A stretch of DNA of 64,000 nucleotides from Symsagittifera roscoffensis (GCF_963678635.1 NC_087063.1:9520386-9584385); one strand, 5' to 3'. Shown: positions 1 to 14,100, counted from the stretch's first letter. Program-made: numbers and translations. The notes: generated by a model from the sequence alone, not told the origin.

Positions 1-1910
1 AATTTAAATTAATTTAACTTGTTTATTGACTAATTAAAAGGACACCACTGTAAGATTAGAAAATGGCTGATAAATTATCTAATGGTCATTTTTTTCAATC
101 TTCAAACTATCGAACAAACTACATGTCTAGGCTTCGTTTTGTTCCAATTTAAAATGCAGTCAAAAAATCTACCCAAGTCGAGGAATTCTTAAGCGAAACA
201 CAGTAAAAGAAAAGCATATCGCCAGAGTATTTTGAAATTCCAATCTCACAAAAACAACACGCACATGAAAAAACAGAGCAGTAAAAATTATCAGGTAGGT
301 TCGATGCAACCAGCATGCTTAGAAAGAGAAAAAGAAAGGTAATCTTCTACTCCAATTTCATTTCTTACATGTCCTTTTGAAACGGTAATGACAATTTCCC
401 ACTTTTTTACTAATTAGTCTCAAACGACAAGGGATGATGGATTAGAAGAGGATCTTCAACTTGTAAATCTCATCATCCGCAAATTCATTACCAACTTATT
501 CATTCTCAGGTTACTTCATTCCAGGTAACTTTTTTAACGCCAAATTATCTCGTCTTAGTACATTTGGAAAGGATCTCGAAGTGGAAGAACCAGTTTTTAA
601 AACCCTTTCTTCCTCCCCTTCGCCCGGAAATTAAATAGTACTTTTGTACTGTAAGCTGGATTTATATAATAATGATTCAAGTACCAGATGAGTAGGAAAT
701 TGGACAATTATATCTCATTAAATTTGGTAAATATGCACCAAAAGTCTGAGCAGGTCTCAATGCACGGCGGACGAACCGGTAAAAAGAAATACCAAAAGCT
801 ATCCAGCAGTGGCGAAGCGCATACAAATGGCTGGATTTAAGTGAAAACGCAGCACGAGGTATGCAGACAGTCACTATTGTAACTGCTCTCTAATTTTTGA
901 GTGCCTAAAGAAATCAGCCGCGGGAACTCTACAGGGGAACTCAATCTAGTCTAGCAAGGCTAAATTGGTCTCTTGGTTTAATACCTGGAAGAAAAATTTA
1001 AAAAAAAACCGCAAAAAGACAAAAATTGCATCATATTTATATTGGCACGTATGATAAATTAAGCCTAAATTGTCACAAAAAAAGCATGAAAAGTTTACAC
1101 GCGTTGGTCGATGTTAAAAGTGAGTAGAGTTACGCACAATCCATCATTACTTCTATTAGCCTCAAGTCAACAAGCCCCCGTCGAGGGATCTGAGAACAAA
1201 AAAATTGGGGCGGTTCAAATTGAATTACGCTCCCGTCCATTCCGAGGCACAGAATATCGATTAGGATAATAATCATGGGGTCCAATTTGCGAAAATATGT
1301 TTGCATATATTTTTGACTTTCTAATAAATCCAATACGCTTGCACACCATTTGCGAGCTCTGTTACCTCCCCTCCCACTGTCAAAATTTAACTGCATATTG
1401 AACATATTCACAATGCTTTGAAAATCGGCATTTTAAAATTAAACCATATCTGAATATTATTGCCCATCTTGACTTTCATCAAATATCCATAATTGCTTGC
1501 AAAAGTACCAGTGAAATGGAAAATAAACTATAGGGAAAAGGAGAAGAGCCCATTGTTTCCGCTGCGGAAACAAAATTGGAATTGAAAAACATCGGTTATA
1601 GCCTTAACCCAACGATCTGCCTCAATGAAAAAAAAAACAAGCAATAAAAAAGTGTCATTGAACTTAACAAAACAAAAGACTTAAACCTGTGTCTCAGAAA
1701 TTGCTTCTCAGTCGGCTGCGATCAAGCATGAAGAAAAAACACAGATAGAAAAAAAAACAATTAAAACTGAGGCAGAATCTATCAAACCGAAAAAAAAACA
1801 GTCAGTAACTAGGTCAAAAAGTTAGCCTTTTCGACCTGTTTTTTTTTCGAAAATTTATGGAAAAAAAATTTCTCACTGTCTTAGCTCCTAGCTAAGACTG
1901 AGAAAACCTA

Positions 1911-2330
1911 GACAACAGACAGTTGGAAAAAAGTAATAGACGCAAGGTAAAAGGAAAAAACAATGACCTGTTTTTTGAAAATTGTTAACTTTCGAATTTC
2001 AAACTAAAACTTATATGGCCTTACAATATTTGAATTTAAGAACAAAACATCATTGACACTTTTTTGATAAAATCAACTCATTTGGAGAAAACTGGATCAA
2101 TAGATAAAACTTTAGTCCGCTGAGAAGCTTAAAATTCAATCCACTTCCGAAACTAGAAGGCAATCACGTTTTTCGTGACCGTTACACTTTACTGTGCGGT
2201 ATTGGGGTTTCTTTCTTTTAACCAAGGAAACGAAATAAACTTACTGAAAAAAAAATCACCAAGACGTATATAAGAGTATTCACTACGTTCATGACTCATA
2301 GAAGCTCCTTGATTTTGCTGATTCACATAT
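1911..2330 (+). repeat. Dispersed intronic repeat, copy 1
   Basis: Shares an ordered set of short motifs with copies at 6675, 7300, 9405, 9885 and 17985: ccaacaGacag-like start, ttttttgataaaat, gaaaactggatcaat, cgaaactagaag-tcacgttttttcg, and tataagagt-ttcacta-gttcat. All copies lie in the same orientation within ITPR introns. No ORF or terminal repeats were seen. Confidence 0.6.
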
Positions 2331-2959
2331 TTTCGATAAAATTACTCCCCGAAATGAGTCAAGGATAGCCGGTCGTCAAATACAGTCGTTCTTGTTTCCG
2401 GTGCAATGAAGGGATCTGAATAAAAGTCCAAAAATGCGATAGTATGGGTAAACAGAGGCGAATGAGAGCTTCACAGAACTTGCAATACAACACAAATATA
2501 AAAACCTATAAGTCGAAAAAAATTCAAATGTTGAAAAAAAAACTAGGTGAACCAAAACTTTCACGTCTCGATAAAAAAGCAACTAGGGGCCCAGCTAAAA
2601 CTGGAAGTTCGTGTTTGATGTTCAATGAAACTGCTATACTGATGCGGTGCGATAAATATAATTTCAAAAATTGGACTTTGTCCAAAACCTTAGTTGTTTT
2701 TCTAATAAACAATGAGAGGAGTAACAAAAATTTGAGATAATCAATTTTCCCAACGAGATAACATTTCTCTTACAAATTAGGGAGTCACCGCTTCTGCAAG
2801 AAACATTATCGCAACCGGTTTTTTCAATTGACCTTTTCATCTCAGACCGCCTAAGCAAGGAAAATTCTCAAGGCCAGAATTTTCGATTGAACACAACCTG
2901 AGAAATGGCACGACAATTTTAGCGTAACACAAAAAATTCCAAAAAAAACTGACTAAGTT

Positions 2960-3600
2960 TCACATACTTGACTTGTTTGAAGGCCATAAGTTTTTCTTGA
3001 ACAAAATGGGTACAGCCAATTATAATGGTGGGCTTTCAACAATCTGTTCTTTCGGTTAAACCTATGATATCAGATTTGGCAGGATAGTTAGCGAGAGAAG
3101 TCCAAAAAACAATCTAATTTCGAATGAACCCAAAACCTCAGATTTGGGAGTGTAGTTCAATAAAAAACTCAATAATTTTTTTAAAACAGTGTAGTCGCAT
3201 AAAAAAAATGAGCTTACCACAGCCCGTTCTTTGAATTGAATCCAAACTCTCAGATATGTCAGGGTAACTTTCGAGAATATTCAAAAAGATTAAGCAACGG
3301 TAAAAAAAATCAAAAATAAGACTTTTCCGAAGGCCATAACTTTTGCCTAAAAAGTTAAGAGTGGTTGCTAATGCAGGTAGCTTCTCACTGCCCGTTATCT
3401 CAATTGAACCCACAATATCGGATTTGAGAAGTTGTTTTCGAGAAAAGTCTTACAGTTTTCGACAGAACGGTCTTAAACCAAAAACTCAGACTTGAGAGGC
3501 ATAGTTTTCGAGAAAACGAAAAAAATCAAAAATATGAGTGATATATTACCGCAGAATTTTGCGAAGGCTGCAGATGGAGGGGTCAAGTAAAAAGAGACTT
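2960..3600. repeat. Degenerate tandem-like block, about five units
   Basis: A module made of a cccgttctttgaattgaa-like start, cagatttggg, agttttcgagaaaagtc and gaaggccataactttt recurs about every 110-150 bp. Units are diverged and differ in length, so the block looks old. There is no coding potential. Confidence 0.5.
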
Positions 3601-6600
3601 TACGGGAGTATACAAAGCACTAAGGTGAGAAAACAATCTTACAATTGATACCCCTTTTTCGAAAATCGCAAGCAGTTTCTGAGATAAACTTAAATTTTTT
3701 CAAGTGATTCTTTGAAAAAAAAAATCATCAAACCGATTGCTAAAAATAAAACTAATTTGAAAAGTGCGGAGTGGAAACTTGAAATTGTGTTTCTCTTGAA
3801 TTTCCAAATATTAGGTCATCAGGCCGATAAAAATAGGCCAAAATAATGTTGGCTGAGGAATGTGTTTTAGCTAAGCAAAAAATACAAAGAAGGAAATACA
3901 AGTCAAGGTAAGTAAAATTACAAACTGTGGGAGTAAATATAACACTTCAAGCAACAAAAAAGAAAAATGCGCGCAGCATAAAAAACGATCCCAAGATGTG
4001 ACAGCTGAAACGACTACAGATAAGCAGAAAAATAATTGGCCGACAGTTTTATTCCAACAGAAAATTTTCCGATTGAAAAAAAATCTTAAGCTTATTATCA
4101 GCCAATTATTTTCGCTTTATTAGCTCGAAATTGGACTAAATATCAAAAACTTCGTCGGTTTTTCTCAAAACTTTTACAAAAAGGTTTAATGCCGTTCGAA
4201 TCACGACTGCATGGACTTTAATATGATATACTATTCGAACCCTTCTATTAATTATGGTACTCGATTTTGAGTGGAAAACAAAAAAATTTAAAAACACTTG
4301 AAAATTTAAAATACAAAGTTCCTCCCCACTTCCGGTGATCGGAACAAAAACAAGATCAATACTCATTTTTTTAAACTTACAGTGAAGCGAGCTTTTTCGC
4401 CATTTTTTATTTCACGCCGTAGAACGATTTCAATTGAACTATTTTGAACATTTTCATTTGTAAATCACATGTCCAAAAATTAAGAATCTACCAAAAATTT
4501 ATTTAAGTCGTCCGTTCACAGAAATCAATTTCGAAATTTTTTGTCTGAATAAAAAAACACAGCCTAGATGAATTAAGACGTATTTCATTTAATTATAACA
4601 TTTAAAAAATCCGTTTCAGACCAACGTTATAGAAGAAAGTAGCAAACATCATAAAATATCTGCAGAAATTTCCATGATTTACGACTTTGACGACAGCCGT
4701 TATTTAAGACTTTATTTCCTCCTCTGGTCAGTTGACTTGTCAAAGAAATTTGGCGTTTTCCCATTCCGTGGGAGAATTTAACAGACATTGAATTATGTTA
4801 GCAATACTCTTGGGGCTATAAAATTCAATGTACATGTACTGCAATGTTCAAATAGTCTAGAAATTCGTGGAACAAATTATAAATTGAACGGGCGGTTTAG
4901 CGAGAGCAATTCATTATATTGTTCTCAACACAAAAGGCGACGGTCAATTTCCAAATTCAGAGCTCAATTTTTTTTAGATAGGTTAACTAAAACGATACGA
5001 AGAAAACGCAGGCGGGTAGGCCACTTCAAAAGTTTTCAGCTCTTCAAATTTTATCAGCATTAGAGCCACAACTGGCAACCTGTCAAGTCTTAATTCACTT
5101 ATGAAGTAGAATTTATAGCCCATTGCCACCAAATCTGAAAAATTAGTTAGCACATCTAATTGATTTAACGCTTTAACCAGATCTGGATGTTGAACTTTCA
5201 GTTTTTCTTGACCTGTGGATAAACAACTTCTTCTGGAAAAAAATCAACCGGACAATGGCCATGTTAAACGTGAATGTTTTTCCCTAAACCTAAATGTTCT
5301 CCACTAAATGACATTCTATGCGGAAAATCATTCTCGTTTACTAAATGCATCCCTGTGCAATCGATATATTGTTTTTTTATTTTGACAATTTTAACTTCTG
5401 CATTCCGATCAGTTAAAAACATGCTAGACAATTTCCAACTATTTTCAACTTAGGGTGAGATTGTCAAATATATCTGCCATTATTCGCAAAAAGCATGCCA
5501 TTGCAAGAAAAGATGTGATTAAAAGATAGAATCATATCGGCGCAAGTATGATAGTTGGGTTGCTAAGTTACAAAAGGAGCCCCAAAAACTAATTGCCAAT
5601 CAAATTTTATAGAACATTATAACCACTTAGATCATCCAAACCAATTTTTCTATACACTGTTAAAATATTGCCGCGAATAATTTTTCATGCTTTTTTTTTT
5701 AAAAAAAAGGGACCCAACTATTATAGTTGTACCATCACATCAGCTATCAGACATTTGATGGTCAGTTGAAACAGTTTGCTTATATGAGCCTACTCTGTAT
5801 ATCAGGATCAAACCTACTTTGACAAGAGACTCTGATTTTACGTTACTCTTGCTTTAAACTAGGTCAATCACCAAATTTTATTTCGCTGCAGCAAGCCAAC
5901 AGAAAATAATGAACTAAAAATGTTTTAGTTTACGATTCATCGCATGCCGGTCCTCCTAATACGTAAACATCCTTGAGGAACGGCAACGACTTATCTTAAA
6001 ACCAGTTAACATGACTCCCCCTCCAAATATATATGCCACAAAAATCGTGGAAACATCCCGAACACCAAGTTCAGTTGGCTGAAAATGGTTATTTTAGATA
6101 GTTCTTGAAGGTATTTTTTGGATGCCAAATTAGTTTAAAAAGCTCTTTGATCAGCCTAGCCTATTTATGCGATGCTGCATAGTGGTGGTTGTTCAATTGT
6201 TGTCTGTACTTTAAAAGAGTGATTTGCATGAATTTGTTGTATAATGAACCATTTTATCTTAATAATTATATATTAGGATTAAAGATGTTAGGTTGCATCC
6301 AAAAATCACTTTCTTGGCTGTCGGCTTGCTGTTCAGTTCAACTAGTTTCCAGGACAACACCAAAAAACAAAGTTAAAAAATCCTGCTGCCGCTTGCGCTG
6401 GCTGAAGGAGCTCGCGGCTGATTTGATGGGCAGCGCGCTTGATTGGTTTCAAAAACCAGTAAATCAGCAATTTAGAAAATCAGTGTCGAATGATGTCGCA
6501 TACTTACTAGAGTCTCGCGCATTGTTCACTGAAACGTATTATGCCCCCGTCAAAACCAAATAAATCTTGATTACATGAAACTTGTCCAATCGAAAACAAA

Positions 6601-6674
6601 CTTGAATTTCACTCAATTTTTTTCAGATTTCAAATCTTTGTAGAACATTCTGAACACATATATTACAACAAAAA

Positions 6675-7080
6675 CATAGCCAACAGGCAGCTAGAAAAGA
6701 GTCAATGAACGCAAGGAAAAATTTTAAAAAATACTGCCTTATTTTTGAAGAAAAAATCTAACTTAAACGAAAAAATATAAGGCCATAAAGCTCCTTGAAT
6801 TTCAAGAAAAATTTATGATTGAAACCTGTTTTGATAAGATTGACCCATTTTCGAAACTAGAAATCGATCACGTTTCTCGCGCAGTCTACATTTTTGCTGA
6901 TCCATAGTGAAATTTGCTTTCATTTTAATAAAGAAAATGAACTGAACTTAGAAAAAAAAATCAAAATTTCCACCTCCAAAAATCAACTTCGAGCGTGAAC
7001 AAATTTTCACTCCTGAAAAAAAACGAAAACAGCCAAGACCTATTTAAGAGTCTTCACTACTTTCATAGACTCTCAATAAA
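6675..7080 (+). repeat. Dispersed intronic repeat, copy 2
   Basis: Begins catagccaacaggcag and includes ggccataaagctccttgaat, cgaaactagaaatcgatcac and tatttaagagtcttcactac, in the same order as the other copies of the family. Confidence 0.6.
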
Positions 7081-7299
7081 ACTGCTGGATAAACCATTTA
7101 GATGAATCTGAACAAAAATTGCGACCAGCGAACAATTCCATCATTAAAAATCTACTTCAATGAAAACAAACCGAGCGAAAGTATCAAATGGAAAAATTCG
7201 TACTAAAATCAAAATACTGTAATCAGAGCTAAACTATACTTTAAAGTAGGTTTCGATGCACATGGCCGTAAGACTAAACTTCGTGCTCGAGGAAGCTGA

Positions 7300-7560
7300 A
7301 TCAATGTAATTTTTCATTCCAGTGGGAAATCTTAAAATTAAAGCCTTCAAAACTAGAAGTCGATCACGTTTTTCGTGACCTTTACACTTTTGCTGTTTGA
7401 GAATGGAGTTGGATTACCTTTTAACAAAAAAATGAACTGAACTTAAAAGAAATCAAAAGTCAAACAGCTGAAAAAAAATGAGCATGCATAACTTATAAGA
7501 ATTTTTTCTCAAAAAAAAATACGTTCATTGACTCTTAATTAAAGAACTAAGACTATTTTT
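7300..7560 (+). repeat. Dispersed intronic repeat, copy 3 (partial)
   Basis: Contains ccagtgggaaatcttaaa, aaaactagaagtcgatcacg and ttttcgtgacctttacactt, then a weak tataagaattttt end. It lacks the left part of copies 1 and 2. Confidence 0.5.
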
Positions 7561-7876
7561 TGAACATAATCCCATTCAGTTGGTAGCTACAGTTATTTCA
7601 ATTTGGAGATTTTTAACTAAGCCGCAAATACAACAAAAATCAATCACTTATATAAGCACATCAGTCAAAATCGGCATTGACCACAAAGCCTGAAGTACAT
7701 ATCAATTCTTAACTAAAGACCACTAACAGCAGTTTTGACCCTTTCAATTATACATTAAATAACCAGCGCATTTTTTAAAATTTTAATTAGTAATTGGTCG
7801 TCCTATTACATAAAAAGTTCTTCCCAAAGAAAATTCAATGTGTTTCAATGCTGAATATAAAAAAAAATTAGCTCAC

Positions 7877-8128
7877 TCTTCGATCGATATCTGCATTGGA
7901 ATCCTGGACCACAGTCTGGCATACCTCACCGGCTGCACCTGTTCCTGCGGATCTCTATCTACGTGCATCCTGAGCAACAGCTGGCAGAAAGAGGCTCTCA
8001 GGTCGTATGGCAGTTCTGCATTAGACATGCAGGTCATGATCAGGTCTATGGGCAGTTGTTTTCCGATTACGTCTATGGCCAGATACTGTCTGTCCAGGCA
8101 CATTTGAGAAAACAGGTCCAGTTGGTAC
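7877..8128 (-). CDS. ITPR: ITPR exon 11
   Basis: Acceptor tgttcaag, donor GAAGA|gtgagc, 252 nt, residues about 825-908, ending in phase 2. Carries [23 protein letters not shown] and [11 protein letters not shown] followed by RYARLW, all strongly conserved in IP3R. The next exon, expected to begin near an Asp/Tyr-rich loop and a FVEEYL-like helix, was not found in 1-7876. Confidence 0.95.
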
Positions 8129-11100
8129 CTTGAACAGAATATACAGACCATACTTCATGAAAAGTTTTCGCTTGCGATTGTCAAAACTAAACATATTGAG
8201 AATTTAACATAATACTCAACGCATTCAAACGGCCAAATAAGCTATTTAGAAATATTCCCGAAAGAAAATCTGCACAAATTTTTCATAGAAATTCACGTAC
8301 AGCATGGGAAAATGATCATGCAGGAACATTTCCACTTTTATTGTAACCACTTTTGATCCATGATTGAGACCTTTGGGCTTTGCAGTAGACGAAGTGAATG
8401 AATGAATACTGAGAAGGTCTCCTTTGTCCCAGGAGACAAAAAGTCCCTATTCTATTTCTCGACCATTATACCTCCAGCATACTACACTTCACCTTAATTA
8501 TTCAGTCCTGCAGTCCTATTTTTATTGCCTATGTTCAACAAATATTCATTCTGGGGCAAAAATCAACTTACCGAATCCCGGATTTTCACAATTTTTTTTT
8601 TAAATATCAGAACACTCCCTAAAGCCCCCGGAGTTTGAATCTGTAAAAATATTAGGTGAAAACTAAAATTTAGGCTGGCAATGAACCTAAAATGATTTTA
8701 AACAGTTTCAAACGGTGAAAACTTTCATTTGAAATGCCTCTGATATCTTGAAACGTGAAAATCTGCATGAGCTTGAATGAATTATGTCAGTGGCAGGCGA
8801 ACAACTAAAACACGCTTTGATAGAGTAGCTATAGGTTTTTTTAATCTATCCAATAAAGTACAACATTAATAATTTCTTAAATAAGTAATTGAAACAAACA
8901 CACAAAAGCGTAACTGCAAGAACGCACGTCGATGCACAAACGCGCGTTGAAACCAGTTTTCCAGGAAAAGCCCAACGCGCGTGTGTGCATCGACGTGAGT
9001 GTGCGCGTTCAGGTAGTTACGCTTTTATCATCTATCTGTTTCAATTACTTACTTAATTAACAATGATTTAATTCATCGAATAGAATAAATTCCATAGCTT
9101 CAGTACTTGTCCCGCGTCAAAAGCAGCCTTCGCCGAGTATAGCAGTCTGGTGCCGAATTAACTGGTCGGGTTTATACGGCTCTTTTGCCCGAGGCCATCT
9201 TCAACTATGTTCTAACTGTTGAAGAGTATGTTTTTGCTCTTTCTGAGAGAAAGATGCCAGAAAATTGTGAAAGAGCCCGGAAAAGTGCGCAAAACTATGC
9301 AAATGAGTTCTTTTTTCAATCATGCGTTCTAATATTTCATTTTTATTCATGCCTTGTCGTGAAAGAACATGTGTGAAAGAGCAAAAACATACTCTTCTAA
9401 TTTCTAGAACATTTTATGCATGACGCTTTTTCAATAAAATGAATTCAACTAGAGAAAACTGGATCAATAAGTAAAGTTTTTATTCCATTAGAAAACTAAA
9501 AAGTAATCGAGTGTTCATGTTTTTTCGCGCCATTTCCACGTTCGTATTTGGAGAGTACTATTTACGTCACTTTCAGCAGATTAATTTCAATTGAACTCAA
9601 AAAGTGCATATATACCTAAGTGCATTCATAAATGCATCAATATGTATGAATACACATCTGTAGTAATTAGAGACTTTTACTGAAAAATAAAGAAAAAATC
9701 AGCAAGACCTATATAAGAGTCTTCACTACATTCATTACTCTTTAAAAAAAATCAGCGCTACCTATATAAGAGTCTGATGTACGTTCAGCGACTCTTAATA
9801 ACGGCCCACCCTGAACACTTTTCGAGACAACGCTGACGTAGCAACTCATTAACACAATCAAAGATTAAATCGCTCACACTACATAGCCAACTGACAGGTG
9901 GAAAACTGTGATGACTTGTTTTTTATTTCGAAGTAAAAAAATATACGGCATTATCCCTCTTCGAAATTCAAGACAAGTTTGTACTTGCCACTTTTTTGAT
10001 AAAATTAACTCAATTTGAGAAAACTGGATAATGAGGTTAAGTTTTTATTCCAGTGGGAAACCTTTAAGTTAAATTCTACAATCGAAACTAGAAGTCGTTC
10101 ACGTTTTTTCGCACCATTTCCACGCTCGTAGTTGGAGATGACAATTTACCTAACTTTCAGCAAATGAATACATATTGAACTCAAAAGCGCATATTTATCC
10201 AAGTGCATTCACAAATGCATTAATATGCATTAATATGTATAAATCCACATCTGTAGTTCTTAGAGCATTTTAAGACTTTTTCCTGATCAGAGTCTTAATT
10301 ACGTTCATTGCTCTTCATATGAAACACTTATTTTTTCGTGTTCAAATATTATTGTTGGAAGGGTAATAACCTCATGAATTCTCTCACACGAAGCAATGGT
10401 CCTCTTCCATTGAGTAACAATTACATACAACAGTGCAAAGTTGCTCATTTTGATTCTATTTAGCACCACGATATGAGAGGAACACATGAAATATTCTCCG
10501 TATCTGATGATGCAAAAAACAAAGTACGCCTCGTCTGAGCTTCAAAAAAGAACTCATTTTCTGATCAAAGTTAGCTTATCCGTTCACTCCCAAACAAGCA
10601 GCACATTTCAGTGAAGTTGCTCAAAATAAACGATTGTTGTTGGCTTTCAACTATCACCTACTTCAAAGTAGACCAAGTACCATTGAAAGCCTTCTAATCT
10701 TACACACCATCAGCCCCAATTAAAAACTTCAGAGCGGGCATCCAAGTAAATTTGGAGTCATTGATTCATACCAAAATTATTTCAAGCAGGCGTTAATACT
10801 ATATACACTATTTCCATACAACACAATTTCCATTTAAGGTAACTTCGAAAGAAATACATTAAGTCTAGGTGTAAAACGCAATAAAAAGCGTTATCAAACA
10901 CAATTGGGTTGTTGATATGTACTTAGTACACATTCAATTAACCGACTTAAATGTTTCGACTTAAGTGTCAAGCATTAAATTTGAAGAAAAAAAATCAAAT
11001 TTTTTCCCGTTTTTTCCATGGCCGATTATTCCTTCAAGAAAATCAATTTACCATAGAAATGGGATGGCATTAGTCAATGATGCAAAAAAGACTTAAACCT

Positions 11101-14100
11101 ACGGAAAGATTATAGAACGATTATAAAATTGAAGAATTGAATATGTGATCTTAGAAAAGTGAAAGAACTCGCCTGTAATACTCCAGGATGCTTTGGTCTT
11201 CTTTCACTCCCTCTTTGGCCCCAAGTGCTAGTAGCCTCAGAGACTTGCAAACCTCTCTCTCCTGCCCAATAGAACCACCCCCCTGTGAGTTGTGCAACAG
11301 AATGGACGCTGCAGCCGAGGCATTGCTTTGCAGGCTAAACAACATTGGGTCATCAAAATGGGTGGTTTAATTTTTTTCGTGAATGAACACGACCAAAAAT
11401 CAAAAGTTTTAGCATAAAAATTATTTTCAAAATTACTTCAGCACTACCGGTAATTGGTTTGCACATCACACTTAATTAAAAACGCTCCAAGCTCGATGCC
11501 TGCGAGTAATCATCATCATCATCATCATGACTAAGGCACTACTGCCCATTGTCAGCCACATATTGAGTCCCGAACTATCGCACGCCATCGCTTTCTGTCC
11601 AGGGCTGCCTCCATGCAGGCATCTTTCCAGCACAATCTCCACTTGTCTGCCCTCATGTTCGGTGGTTTCAGAACACGTTCGAGGTCAGCAGCGACTGTTG
11701 ATCTCCATGTTCTTCTGACCCCACCTCTTGGTCTTTTCCAAGTGGGCGCCTTCTCGAAGAACAGTGCCTCCTTCGTCACTCTCTCATCCGGCATTCTGAA
11801 CACATGTCCACACCACTTCAGTCGCATACGCCTCAGCACATAGTCCATAGGTGAGTCAAGTTGTGCTTTGCGAAGCAGTTCCTGGGTAGCTATTTCGAAT
11901 CCATTGTAGACAAATCGCCGTGCACACCTAGTTTCGAATGAGGACAACCTGGCCAGGTCCCCTTTCTTAACCGGCCATGTTTCTGCGCCGTATAGGAGAG
12001 CACTTCTTACGCATGCTTTGTACACTTTGCTTTTGGTCCTGGTGGTTATGTTTCTGTTACTCCAGAATTTCTTCAGCTGCGCAGCATTTCTAGTCGCGCT
12101 GGCTATTCTGTGCTGAACTTCTGGGGTAATGTCTCCGTTACAGGTGATGCGGCTTCCTAGGTAGTCGAACTCAGTGACGTTTTCTAGCTTAACACCATTA
12201 CAAAATAGCACCGTTGGCTCGCAACAGGAGAACATGCACTTAGTCTTGGACTCGTTCAGTTGGAGTCCTACCAATTTTGCGGCGTCAACTACTCGATTCA
12301 GTAAGTTCTGGGCGTCATCTGGATTGTCCTCTGGCAGGCAAATGTCATCTGCATAGTCCAGGTCAGTAATACTGGTTTCTAGCCGGATACCTAGATTCGT
12401 GTTATCTGTGGCGACGTTCAGGATCCGATCAATGAGGATGTTGAACAGGAAGGGTGACAGGACGCCACCCTGGCGGACTCCTGTTTCCACGTGGAACGCC
12501 TCTGATAGGTTGTCGTTTCTTCGCACGATGCTGTTGGACTGTGAATACATGTTCCTGAGAATCCTAAGCAGCTTGTCTGGCATTCCGTGATCTTCCAGGA
12601 TCTTCCATATGGCATCTCTCTTGACGCTGTCAAAGGCAGCTTTGAAATCTATGAAGACCATCACTGTGGGTCTATTGTACTCACTTCGCTGCTCGATTAT
12701 CTGTCGTAGGGCGAAAACTTGATCTCTACAACCTCTTCCCTTCTTAAAGCCGGCTTGATTATCTCTCGCGTATGAGTCGTAGAGGTCGTCAAAACGTGCG
12801 AGTAGTATAGCTTCCAGGATTTTTAAACCAATGCAGAGCAGAGATATTCCTCTATAGTTGCTGCACACTAGTTTGTCACCTTTTTTATGAAACGGCAGGA
12901 GTATTGACGTTCGCCATTCATCTGGGACTGCCTCTTCTCTCCATATATTTTTGAAGAGGTCTTTCAGAAGAAGTACTATTCTCTCACCTCCTTTTTTGAA
13001 CAGTTCTGGTGGGATGTGGTCGCACCCGCCAGCTCTGTGGTTATGGAGGCTTGCTAGTGCAACCTCAATCTCACTTCTTAGCGGCTCTCCCTGATCTATA
13101 TCCGTAAAGACTCCAGTACTCGAGACGACCTTGGGCAGTTGGGCCGGGCTGTTGTCAGCATTCAGAAGTTGGCAGAAGTGAGTTGCCCATCGTTGCATGA
13201 CTTCCTTGCTATCGCTGATTTGTTGGCCATCGAGACCTTTGACTGTTTGTGAACTACTCGATTTGGCACCACTCAAAGTCCGAATGAGGCGGTACATCTC
13301 TCTAGTGTGTCCTCTTTCATTGGCGTCCTCAATTTGATCCGATTTCATGTCGAGGTAGCAGTTCTTGTCTTTTCGGATGAGTTTTTTCACCAGCTTTCGT
13401 TGCGCAGCTATTTTCGAGAGTTCAGCGCCCTTAGCCTTGAGGTTTTCACGTGTTCTGATGGCTTTGAGGGTTTCATCAGATATCCAAGGTTTCCTTACGG
13501 TGCACGAGATTCCCAGATTCTTTTTCGCCGATGATATCATACTGTCTCTTAGGATTTCCCATTTCTGGTTCACGTTGCTGGTAGATTCGGTTACTGAACA
13601 AAGGGCCGTACAGTATTTCCTGGAAGTACCTGTATGTTGGAGCGCATCGAGGTTGAGTCTAACTGTTCTATGGGTTTTGACATATGTACGAAGTTTCGTC
13701 TTCAGATTGCATTTCACCATTCTATGGTCGCTGTCGATCCAAATCTTGTCACTTCTTGCTCTGATATCGTTGATCGCTGTGCGCCATCTCCTCTTGATCA
13801 GGATGAAGTCTATCTGGTTCCGGGTTCGTCTGTCGCGTGATATCCAGGTATATAGCTGGTGGTTCTTCTTCTGGTACATCGTGTTTGCAATTGCCAGGTC
13901 GTTCGTAGCTGCAAACATAGCGAGGCGTTCTCCATTGTCGTTTCGTTTCGATGTTTTTATGAAACGACCTATGTGTTGTTGTTCCGCGGGGTATGCCTGT
14001 CCTAGGCTGGCATTTAGATCTCCCGCTAAGATAATTACATCACCGTTGGGGCATTCTTCAAGAGTCTTTTGTAGTGTTCGGTAAAACTCATCTTTGTCGA

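Larger units (their letters stand above)
1..7876 (-). other. ITPR intron 11 (incomplete), repeats but no gene recognised
   Basis: AT-rich DNA downstream of exon 11. It holds members of a dispersed direct-repeat family (about 1911-2330, 6675-7080, 7300-7560), a tandem-like block near 2960-3600, and a short GC-rich patch at about 6380-6460. Open frames here are short and match no family. I could not find the next ITPR exon. Confidence 0.6.

Noticed and set aside
418-525. Possible plus-strand exon (attag acceptor, DDGLEEDLQLVNLIIRKF-like reading)
   Set aside because: Short, no family match, and no partner exons. It cannot be separated from chance.
1130-1411. Minus-strand ORF considered as the next ITPR exon
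   Set aside because: The peptide shows none of the expected FVEEYL or NLARNLIYFGF landmarks, and its borders lack a matching phase-2 acceptor.
6189-6563. 124-codon plus-strand ORF in ITPR intron 11
   Set aside because: The start is AT-rich and the end is a GC-rich patch, with no domain recognised and no splice or conservation support. Probably chance or a repeat fragment.
13365-14084. 239-codon plus-strand ORF
   Set aside because: It lies wholly opposite the LINE coding sequence, whose endonuclease motifs are intact on the minus strand. It has no family likeness.
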